Source: an uncultured Fidelibacterota bacterium (GTDB taxonomy: Bacteria > Fidelibacterota > Fidelibacteria > Fidelibacterales > Fidelibacteraceae). Taken from it: a stretch of DNA of 35,211 nucleotides. The position numbers were made by a program, and so were the translations under genes. Each line of letters begins with the position of its first letter. The stretch's first letter is position 1. Location: the NCBI GenBank assembly GCA_937862595.1, contig CALMFL010000311.1, forward strand, positions 1 through 35,211, read 5' to 3'. The notes beneath the pieces were generated by a model that searched no databases, was not told where the DNA came from, and worked only from the letters and a program-made list of their open reading frames with translations. Shown piece after piece: positions 25,595 through 33,276 of the stretch.

Positions 25595-25996
25595 ATGCAG
25601 ATGCGTTTCGATCTCATCGGCCTGTTTGTGTGCGACCTGAATGCCATGGTCCGGTTTTACCGCGACGTCGTCGGGATCCCGATCGACTGGAACGGCGACG
25701 GGCCTTATGCCGAATTTATGCACGAAGGCATCCGCTTCGCCATGTACGAACGCGACAAGCTTCCGGACCTGCTCGGCCAGACGCCGTCCTACCCCGAGGG
25801 CCTGAACGGCAGTTTTGAACTCTCGCTCAACGCCGGGGAGCCGCAGAATGTGGACAGTACTTTCGAAAAGCTGGTCGCGAACGGCGCAGCCGTCGTCTAT
25901 GCTCCGCGCAACGAACCCTGGCACATGCGTTCCGCCATGATCGCCGACCCCGAAGGAAACCTGATCGAGATCGCCTCCGATTTTTGGGAAGAATAA
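25595..25996 (+). CDS. VOC (glyoxalase/bleomycin resistance) family protein
   Basis: LFVCDLNAMVRFYRDVVGIPIDWNGDGPYAEFMHEGIRFAMYER...MIADPEGNLIEIASDFWEE. Confidence 0.92.
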   Translation: MQMRFDLIGLFVCDLNAMVRFYRDVVGIPIDWNGDGPYAEFMHEGIRFAMYERDKLPDLLGQTPSYPEGLNGSFELSLNAGEPQNVDSTFEKLVANGAAVVYAPRNEPWHMRSAMIADPEGNLIEIASDFWEE

Positions 25997-26006
25997 GACC
26001 ACATCT

Positions 26007-26055
26007 CCCAGCGTTCAGCGCTCACCTTTCAGTGCCCAGCACCCAGTGCTCAGTG
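26007..26055. repeat. Heptamer array (yyCAGyG)n
   Basis: cccagcg ttcagcg ctcacct ttcagtg cccagca cccagtg ctcagtg: seven consecutive 7-nt units. Confidence 0.82.
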
Positions 26056-26062
26056 CTTAATT

Positions 26063-26078
26063 TGTGACCTTCGTCACA
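26063..26078. promoter_or_regulatory. CRP/FNR-family-like operator TGTGACCTTCGTCACA
   Basis: Exact TGTGA-N6-TCACA, shares the TGTGAC-N4-GTCACA core with 3719-3734; 8 nt after the heptamer array. Confidence 0.6.
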
Positions 26079-26141
26079 CCTCTCCCTGCGCGATTGATTA
26101 TCTCCGGAATTTGGCATAATTTCGGGGACGAGCGGGGACCT

Positions 26142-26915
26142 ATGCCGAAAGCGATCTACATCGTACTCATTACTTTTCTGCCGTGGTGCTTATCCGGAGT
26201 TGTCTGGCATATGCAGGATAATCTTCCGCTTTTCCCGGACGATGAAAACGATGCGGTTTCCTGCCTGGCGGATCCCTCCCTTTTTGCGGACACTCTGTGT
26301 TTTGTCAGCGGATGGAGCCCGGGTTTCAGGGAATTCGGTATCCGGGAGGGCCTGATATACGCCGGGACCCGGAGTTTCTCTCTCTCATTCATGACGCAGT
26401 ATCATCGCCTGATGGCGAACCACGTTCTCAGTGCCGCCTTTCCCGTTTTGAAGGAAGAGCATCTGCGCGCCGGGCTTGAAGTGCACTACGGCATTTCCGC
26501 CATCCCCGGTCTTGAGACCCTGCACGGGGGTTCCTGCTCGGGCTCGGTCCGGCTGGTTCCCCATCCCCAATGGCAGGTGCTGCTCCGGAGCCGTTATGCG
26601 CTTTCGTTTCCCCGGGAGCCTGCCGCCGGGATCTTTGAATCCGAGACCCTTGCCGGGATCAGCTATGCGCCCCTCCCGTTCATCCGCCTGTCCGGCTGTC
26701 TGAGCAAACGTGCCGCTCTTCCCTGGAAGGGCGTCCTTCAGATGTCGTACCTTCCCGGAAAGGCGCTGACCCTTACGGCGGGATACGATGTCTGGGATAA
26801 CGATCTTGCCCTGCGCATCCGGATACGGGTCCGCCGCTGGGAGGTGGAAGAAAATCTGCGCCTTCATCCGGTGCTGGGCATTTCCCACGTGCTCTTCATT
26901 GCCTATGCGTACTGA
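26142..26915 (+). CDS. Secreted/outer-membrane hypothetical protein
   Basis: Signal-like MPKAIYIVLITFLPWCLSGVVWH; beta-rich remainder. Start set at ATG 26142. Confidence 0.6.
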   Translation: MPKAIYIVLITFLPWCLSGVVWHMQDNLPLFPDDENDAVSCLADPSLFADTLCFVSGWSPGFREFGIREGLIYAGTRSFSLSFMTQYHRLMANHVLSAAFPVLKEEHLRAGLEVHYGISAIPGLETLHGGSCSGSVRLVPHPQWQVLLRSRYALSFPREPAAGIFESETLAGISYAPLPFIRLSGCLSKRAALPWKGVLQMSYLPGKALTLTAGYDVWDNDLALRIRIRVRRWEVEENLRLHPVLGISHVLFIAYAY

Positions 26916-28260
26916 TCATACAAACTCTTTCCGGATCTGCCTGAGCCTTGCCGCGGCGTTCCTTTCGCTTGCGGCCGGGGAGGACACCCTTGCCTACCCC
27001 GAACTGTTCCCCCCGGCCCTGTTCGATGAAGCCGTGGGCGGCGCGCGCATCGTGACACGGCTGGCCCTGAAACAGGGCTTCAGCTACCAGCACACCGCCG
27101 TGCTCGAGCGGGCTCCCTTCACTCTGTACTACACCGGACTCAGCGATACCGGCGATCCGGAACAGCTTGTTTCCGGTTCGTTTTCCGCGGGCCCCTTTCG
27201 TGCGGGCGCGGGCCGGGGCCGCGTGCATATCGCGAAGGGGTTTATCCTGGGCAACACCATGATGCGCTTCAGTCCCGATCCGGCATCCAATTTCCGGATG
27301 GAGGGAGTGAAGGCCGCGATCGGGAATTACACCTATTGCCCGTCCCTTGTATATGCCGGCGCGCAATGGAAGTCCCTGTCCTTGGACCTTTTCCGTACAA
27401 AAAGCATCAACGGGGCAAGCCTGCAATACCGGGACAAAGTCCTGACTACGGGACTGGCGCTTTACGGAACGGCGCGGATGATCGCAGAGATCTGGGCTTC
27501 GCATAGCGGGAAGGTCCTGAGCGGCCATTTTAACGGCTCCGCCAGCCTTTACGGCGTGAACCATCTCGCCGGGGAGGTCCTGATCCGGCAGGGACCTTTC
27601 CGCTGGCATGCCGGCGCCGTCTGGCTAAGCCCGGATTTCATCGCCTGCAGTCCCGACAGCAAATGGGGCTCCGGTCTGATCCCGGGAAGCAGGGGCTTTA
27701 CGGCCGCCGGACAGGTCCCGGCCGGCGCCTGGAAATTGCACAGCGCTTTTTATGCGATCACTCATCCCCGGCAGCGGGAAAGCCGCTATTGGCTCAGCGC
27801 CGTTTATGCGCGGACGCCCTTTGAGTTCGGGTTGTTCTATGATGAAAAAATCCGGGAGTTCATGTCCGCGTCAGGCCGCTTTCCTTTTCCGGAAACCCGG
27901 CAGAGCGAACACAGCCGCATCCTGAAGGGCCAGATAAAGCTGGATCTGAGCCGCTCCCTGCGTCTTGATGCGCAGGTCCAGGCGGATGTTCTGCACCGCA
28001 GCGCCTGTGCCGCCCTGACCCGGCTTAGCTACCGGCATTCCGGAACCTTGCTGCGGCTCCAGCTTTCCCGCGGATACAGCGACGGGACCATCCTGTACAT
28101 CCTGCGTCCGGCGACCGCTTCACGCTACACCATCCGGCGGATGCCCGTAAACGACATTACGTATCTTGATCTGTTATATTCGGTCATGCTGGGAACGCTG
28201 CGCTGCAGCTTTCTGCTCTGCAGCGAGGGTGCGGCGGCGGAAGTTGAAATGAAGTGGTAA
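26905..28260 (+). CDS. Outer-membrane beta-barrel-like hypothetical protein
   Basis: Start at ATG 26905 with hydrophobic N-terminus; long run of alternating strands; 11-nt overlap with the previous gene. Confidence 0.6.
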   Translation: MRTDHTNSFRICLSLAAAFLSLAAGEDTLAYPELFPPALFDEAVGGARIVTRLALKQGFSYQHTAVLERAPFTLYYTGLSDTGDPEQLVSGSFSAGPFRAGAGRGRVHIAKGFILGNTMMRFSPDPASNFRMEGVKAAIGNYTYCPSLVYAGAQWKSLSLDLFRTKSINGASLQYRDKVLTTGLALYGTARMIAEIWASHSGKVLSGHFNGSASLYGVNHLAGEVLIRQGPFRWHAGAVWLSPDFIACSPDSKWGSGLIPGSRGFTAAGQVPAGAWKLHSAFYAITHPRQRESRYWLSAVYARTPFEFGLFYDEKIREFMSASGRFPFPETRQSEHSRILKGQIKLDLSRSLRLDAQVQADVLHRSACAALTRLSYRHSGTLLRLQLSRGYSDGTILYILRPATASRYTIRRMPVNDITYLDLLYSVMLGTLRCSFLLCSEGAAAEVEMKW

Positions 28261-28268
28261 TGACGGTG

Positions 28269-29237
28269 TCAGCGTTTTTTCGGCAGCAAGCCGCCGATAT
28301 CGCCCGACGCTTCGAATCCCGCGATATGGGACGTTCCGCTGAACAGGATCTTTCCCTGCGGGTCCCGCAGTTCGATCTCAAGGTCGGCGTTCAGGCTTTC
28401 TTTCATGCTGCGTTCCATTTTCCCCCGGACCGGTGCGGTCAGCTTGCCTCCCCGGCCTTGTCCCGCGGTCACGGACAAACGATGCTTCCGGTTTTCCAGA
28501 GCGAGCCGCAGGGTTTCCTTATCGGCTTCCATCCTGACGACCTTGTGCCCGAGATAGGTCCCGAAGCGTTCCAGCCGGCCGTCATGGTAAAGAAATCCGA
28601 TCAGTCCGGTGAAGCTTAATCCCATCCAGGGGATCTTCGCCACGGAGAGCATGAACGAGGCGTCGCTGTTCCTGAAGGGATTGGCCTGCATCCACACCCA
28701 CGATTCCGGGAAAGAGCTTCCCCAGTCCTTCTCTATATACCCCACGCCGTTCTCAAAAACATAATCCCGCCCGTTGAAGCTGACCTTTCCGCGGATGCGG
28801 TGTTTCATCGAAACCACCCCGTGGTAGCATTCCATAAAGGGGATGAAGGTAAAGACGCCCATGATCCCCGGCGCCAGGAAGCGCGAGGGATACGGGTGCA
28901 TGTCGCTGAAGGACAGCTCGCCGTGCAGGGAAAGGCCCGGCCGGTCAACCGAGAGGCGGATGCCGCCGTCGGAAAAACGGTTGGCCTCGATCGCGGCATC
29001 AAAGGACGTTTTTGAAAACGTGAAGGCTTCCACGGGAAAGCGGATATACTCGGTTTCTCCCTCCGAGGTATTGACCTGGATAAAGGCATGCCGGTCCCCT
29101 TCATGCAGGGATACGCCCGGAATAAAGGCAATGGACGATTGCAGGTCGTCGCAGAGACATTTGATGTACCATCCCTCGAAATAGGCCTTTCGGCGAAGTG
29201 AGCCCTGAAAAACGGGCGGGTGCAAAAGCCGGTTCAT
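28269..29237 (-). CDS. Tocopherol cyclase-family (PF14249-like) protein
   Basis: NRLLHPPVFQGSLRRKAYFEGWYIKCL...IAFIPGVSLHEGDRHAFIQV...NGVGYIEKDWGSSFPESWVWMQANPF. Confidence 0.85.
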   Translation of the reverse strand: MNRLLHPPVFQGSLRRKAYFEGWYIKCLCDDLQSSIAFIPGVSLHEGDRHAFIQVNTSEGETEYIRFPVEAFTFSKTSFDAAIEANRFSDGGIRLSVDRPGLSLHGELSFSDMHPYPSRFLAPGIMGVFTFIPFMECYHGVVSMKHRIRGKVSFNGRDYVFENGVGYIEKDWGSSFPESWVWMQANPFRNSDASFMLSVAKIPWMGLSFTGLIGFLYHDGRLERFGTYLGHKVVRMEADKETLRLALENRKHRLSVTAGQGRGGKLTAPVRGKMERSMKESLNADLEIELRDPQGKILFSGTSHIAGFEASGDIGGLLPKKR

Positions 29238-29400
29238 AATGTTCCCTCCTCGAAAAAACTACGCAATCCTTCCTGAAAATCATACTTTTTTTTTACGCGG
29301 CGCCGATATTTGCACGGAACAAATGCCGGTCCCGCAAATAAATAGGGAGACCGCACGCAAATCGCTTTGTATCGCTTAAATTTGGGATTAAATTAATCGG

Positions 29401-30969
29401 ATGACCGAGAACACAAGCAAACATACGATCTTATGGGTTGACGACGAGATCCATCTCCTGCGTCCGCATATCATCTTTCTTGAAGAAAAAGGCTACGAGG
29501 TCAAGACCGCCACGAACGGGGTGGACGCGCTCGAGATCATCCGGCACGAGTATATTTCCGCCGCCCTGCTGGACGAGATGATGGACGGCCTGGACGGCCT
29601 TGCCGTCCTGGAGAAGATCCGTGAGCTGCGGCCCGGCATGCCCGTGGTGATGATCACCAAGAACGAGGAAGAATCGCTCATGGAAGATGCGATCGGAAAG
29701 GAAATTTCCGATTATCTGACCAAACCGATCAATCCCTCCCAGGTGCTGCTCAGTCTGAAGAAGACTCTCGACAGCGCCGATATCGCACGGGAGATGCGCG
29801 CACGGGAGTTTATGGATTTTTATCAGGCCACCAGCGCCGCGCTTTACGGGGGCATCACCTCCCTTAAAACATGGACGGCGATCCACGAACGGCTGGCATA
29901 CTGGCAGATCGAATTCTCCCGGAACATCCAGTACGACCTGGAGCATTTTCTGGCGGAACTGCTCGAAAGCGCCAACCGGGAATTTCAGCGGCTGGTCGCG
30001 GATTCCTATACCGCCTGGGTCCGGCAGTCCCCCGATATCCCGATGTCCCCCTATGTCATGGACACCTACGTCGCACCGCTGCTCAGGGCGAACAAGAAAA
30101 CGCTCTTTGTCCTGATCGACTGCCTGCGCTACGACCACTGGATGGCGATCGCGCCCCTCTTCTATCAGCAGTTCGACACCGAACTTCGCTCGCACCTCAG
30201 CATCCTCCCGACCGCGACCCCTTACAGCCGGAACGCGATCTTCGCAGGCATGTATCCCGACGCCATCAACGTCCGCTATCCCGACCTTTACGCCAATCCG
30301 GACAGTGAAGAGAGCATGAACCGCTACGAAGCCCAGCTGATCACCGACTATCTGAAGAAAGAGAACCTGCATCTCAGGAACGGACATTCGTTTCACAAGG
30401 TGAGCGATTCCAAGTACGGCGACACGCTGGCCAACCGTTTTTCGGATATCCGGAACAACGACCTGATCGTGCTGGTCGCAAATTTCGTCGATATTCTTGC
30501 GCACAAGCGCTCCGTTTCCGACATCCTGCTTGAGATCGTCCCGGACGAAGCGGGCTACCGCAATGTGGTCCGTAACTGGATGGAGAATTCCTACCTGCGG
30601 CGGGTCATCGAACTGGCCGGCGACGCGGGCTTCCATGTCGTGATAACCTCGGATCACGGGAGTCTGCGCGTGAACCGCGGATCGGTGGTCAAGGCCGACC
30701 GCGATTCCACCGACAGCCTTCGTTACAAAACGGGACGGAATCTCGTCGTACAAAGCAAGACCGCCGTTTACACCAAGGACGCCGCGGCCTTCCGCCTCCC
30801 GCAGACCCAGCTGGCCACGACCTATATCTTCGCGCGGGACGACTACTTCTTCCTTTACCCCAACAATATGAAAAAATACGAAAAGATCTACCCGGGCACC
30901 TTTCAGCATGGCGGCATCTCCATGGATGAAATGATCCTGCCGGTTGCGATGCTGAGCCCGAAACGATGA
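29401..30969 (+). CDS. porX: PorX-type response regulator (REC + PglZ domain), T9SS regulator
   Basis: ILWVDDEIHLLRPHIIFLEEKGYEV...ALLDEMMDGLDGLAVLEKIRE; PglZ VLIDCLRYDHW, PTATPYSRNAIFAGMYPD, VITSDHGSLRV. Confidence 0.92.
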   Translation: MTENTSKHTILWVDDEIHLLRPHIIFLEEKGYEVKTATNGVDALEIIRHEYISAALLDEMMDGLDGLAVLEKIRELRPGMPVVMITKNEEESLMEDAIGKEISDYLTKPINPSQVLLSLKKTLDSADIAREMRAREFMDFYQATSAALYGGITSLKTWTAIHERLAYWQIEFSRNIQYDLEHFLAELLESANREFQRLVADSYTAWVRQSPDIPMSPYVMDTYVAPLLRANKKTLFVLIDCLRYDHWMAIAPLFYQQFDTELRSHLSILPTATPYSRNAIFAGMYPDAINVRYPDLYANPDSEESMNRYEAQLITDYLKKENLHLRNGHSFHKVSDSKYGDTLANRFSDIRNNDLIVLVANFVDILAHKRSVSDILLEIVPDEAGYRNVVRNWMENSYLRRVIELAGDAGFHVVITSDHGSLRVNRGSVVKADRDSTDSLRYKTGRNLVVQSKTAVYTKDAAAFRLPQTQLATTYIFARDDYFFLYPNNMKKYEKIYPGTFQHGGISMDEMILPVAMLSPKR

Positions 30970-31409
30970 ACAAGAACCGCTACATTTTTATCAGCAAGTC
31001 CCCCGGGGAGACGGCCGCACTGGGCGGCCGCCTTGCCTCGCAATTCAGGCCGAATGACGTGGTCGCGCTTTACGGCGACCTGGCCGCGGGAAAAACCACC
31101 TTTACCCAGGGTGTCTGCACTTACCTGCATGCCGATCAGCCGGCGACCAGTCCGACCTTCACCCTGATCAACGAATACAGCGGCGACCTGCCGATCTTTC
31201 ATTTTGACTGTTACCGTATCAAGCACCCCGACGAGATCATCATGCTGGGGTTTGACGAATACCTTGAAAAGGACGGCGTCGTACTGATCGAATGGCCGGA
31301 AAACATTGCGGCGCATATTCCCGACGACTGCCTTGAACTTCATCTGAGCTATGTCGACGACCATACGCGCGAGATCGTCATACGCTCGCCGAGAGAACTG
31401 GAGCTGTAA
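30966..31409 (+). CDS. tsaE: tRNA t6A biosynthesis ATPase TsaE
   Basis: VVALYGDLAAGKTTFTQGVCTYL...ATSPTFTLINEYSGDLPIFHFDCYRI...VVLIEWPEN. Confidence 0.95.
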   Translation: MNKNRYIFISKSPGETAALGGRLASQFRPNDVVALYGDLAAGKTTFTQGVCTYLHADQPATSPTFTLINEYSGDLPIFHFDCYRIKHPDEIIMLGFDEYLEKDGVVLIEWPENIAAHIPDDCLELHLSYVDDHTREIVIRSPRELEL

Positions 31410-32066
31410 ATGATCCTGGCGCTTGAAACCTCTTCCCTGGTCTGCGGGGCCTCCCTGCACGAGAACGGCGAATGCGTCGCCGAAAGCTACCTGCAGGAAG
31501 CCCGCGTTCATGCCGAGAAACTTGTCGGCCTGGTCGGACAGCTGCTGGAGGATCAGACCATCCGCGTGGAAAAACTCCGCGCCGTGATCGTCTCCGCCGG
31601 ACCGGGCTCCTTTACCGGCCTGCGGATCGGCATGAGCTTTGCCAAGGGGCTCGTCTACCCGAACAAGATCCCCCTTGCGGGCGTGAATACAATGAACGCC
31701 TATCTGGCAGCCACGCGCGACACGGCGAAGGATGACGAACAGCCCGTCTGGGTCATCCGCTCGCACCGTGATTACATTTACGCCGCCGCCCTGCAGGATC
31801 CCGCAGGTCCGCTGGAGATCCGCTACGGGCAGATCCGCGAACTTAAGGACTGGTTTCCCGGCTGCCGCCACATTATTTCCAATGAAGCGCTTGCAGAGCT
31901 CGGGGACAGTCTCCGCGTGAGCGAACGGCCCGTGCTTCCCTCTATGATCGGGGACTATTATATCCGCTACGGGAACGACAGCGCCGGAACCGACTACGAC
32001 AGCCTGGTCCTGGAATACGGCATGGACTACAAGCCCAAAGAATGGAAAGCGGATACGGCCGTATGA
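31410..32066 (+). CDS. tsaB: tRNA t6A biosynthesis protein TsaB
   Basis: MILALETSSLVCGASLHENGE...AVIVSAGPGSFTGLRIGMSFAKGLVYPNKIPLAGVNTMNAYL. Confidence 0.94.
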   Translation: MILALETSSLVCGASLHENGECVAESYLQEARVHAEKLVGLVGQLLEDQTIRVEKLRAVIVSAGPGSFTGLRIGMSFAKGLVYPNKIPLAGVNTMNAYLAATRDTAKDDEQPVWVIRSHRDYIYAAALQDPAGPLEIRYGQIRELKDWFPGCRHIISNEALAELGDSLRVSERPVLPSMIGDYYIRYGNDSAGTDYDSLVLEYGMDYKPKEWKADTAV

Positions 32067-32509
32067 TACGAATACGCGAGATGCGCTCCGACGACATTCC
32101 GGAGGTCATGCTGATCGAAAAGGAAAGCTTTAACGATCCCTGGGCGGAGATACATTTTTATTCCGAGCTGTATCTGCCCGTTGCGATCACCTGGGTCGCC
32201 GCCGCAGCGGGAAAGATCGCCGGATATCTCTGCTGCTGGAAGATCGAGGACGAACTGCACCTGAACAACATTGCGGTGCGCCGGGATGTCCGCCGGAAGG
32301 GCGTGGCCCAAAAGATGATGAACAAGCTGATCCGGCTGGCGCGGGACGAAGGGAAGCGGATCATTACCCTCGAGGTCAGCGACCGGAATCCCGCCGCGAT
32401 CGCCTTCTATGAAAAGAACGGCTTCCTGCGCGAAGGATTCCGCCCGGACTACTACGAACACGATCATGCGAACGCGCTGATCCTGACAAAACATATGGAG
32501 ACAAGGTGA
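32063..32509 (+). CDS. rimI: Ribosomal-protein-alanine N-acetyltransferase
   Basis: IRIREMRSDDIPEVMLIEKESFNDPW...LNNIAVRRDVRRKGVAQKMMNKLI...LEVSDRNPAAIAFYEKNGF; ATGA overlap with tsaB. Confidence 0.93.
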   Translation: MIRIREMRSDDIPEVMLIEKESFNDPWAEIHFYSELYLPVAITWVAAAAGKIAGYLCCWKIEDELHLNNIAVRRDVRRKGVAQKMMNKLIRLARDEGKRIITLEVSDRNPAAIAFYEKNGFLREGFRPDYYEHDHANALILTKHMETR

Positions 32510-33276
32510 ATATCTTACTGGTGAACGACGACGGCATCGACGCCCCGGGCATTGCGAAACTGTATGAGGCCGTGCGCGGCTTCGGGTCCGTTACCGTCGT
32601 AGCGCCCGACGGCGAGCAGAGCGCGGTCGGCCACGGGATCACGCTCGACAAACCCATGCCCGTGCGGACCGTCGTGCGGGACGGCCTTTTTACCGGGACC
32701 GCCGTTTGCGGAACGCCTGCCGATTGCGTGAAGCTGGCGCTTACCGAGATCATGGACCATCGTCCCGACCTGGTGATCTCCGGGATCAATCTCGGCTGCA
32801 ATACCGGGCTGAACGTGATCTATTCGGGAACGGTCGGCGGCGCCGCGGAAGCCGCTTTCAACCGCATCCCCGCCATTGCGGTCAGCCTGACCACCTACAA
32901 GGACCCGCTGTGGGAAACCGCCGTGCGCTTTACACGCGACCTGGTGCGGACCGTGATCGAACAGGGCATGCCGGACGGCATCGTGCTGAATGTGAATATC
33001 CCGAACGTCCCTTCCGCCGCGATCGCCGGCGTGATGATCACCGAGCAGGGAATGGCGCAATGGAAAGAAAGCTTCTCCAAGCGCGTCGATCCCAAGGGCA
33101 GGACCTACTACTGGATGGGCGGGATCAAAAAAGAACTGAGGGAAAAGGAAACAATAGATGATACTGCGATCAAAAACAATTATATTTCCGTAACGCCGAT
33201 CCAGTTCAACCTGACGGCGTACGACAAACTGGAACACCTGAAAACCTGGGACCTTCACTACCGGAATGAAGACTAG
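32506..33276 (+). CDS. surE: 5'/3'-nucleotidase SurE
   Basis: GTG start; ILLVNDDGIDAPGIAKLYEAV...VVAPDGEQSAVGHGITLDKP...CGTPADCVKLAL...DLVISGINLGCNTGLNVIYSGTVGGAAEA. Confidence 0.96.
   Translation: MNILLVNDDGIDAPGIAKLYEAVRGFGSVTVVAPDGEQSAVGHGITLDKPMPVRTVVRDGLFTGTAVCGTPADCVKLALTEIMDHRPDLVISGINLGCNTGLNVIYSGTVGGAAEAAFNRIPAIAVSLTTYKDPLWETAVRFTRDLVRTVIEQGMPDGIVLNVNIPNVPSAAIAGVMITEQGMAQWKESFSKRVDPKGRTYYWMGGIKKELREKETIDDTAIKNNYISVTPIQFNLTAYDKLEHLKTWDLHYRNED

Noticed and set aside
29431-30909. 492-aa - strand ORF
   Set aside because: Antisense to porX, whose motifs are unambiguous; V/D/G/H-rich shadow ORF.
29401-30969. PglZ as part of a BREX/Pgl defence system
   Set aside because: PglZ here is fused to a receiver domain (PorX architecture), and no other BREX genes are in the window.
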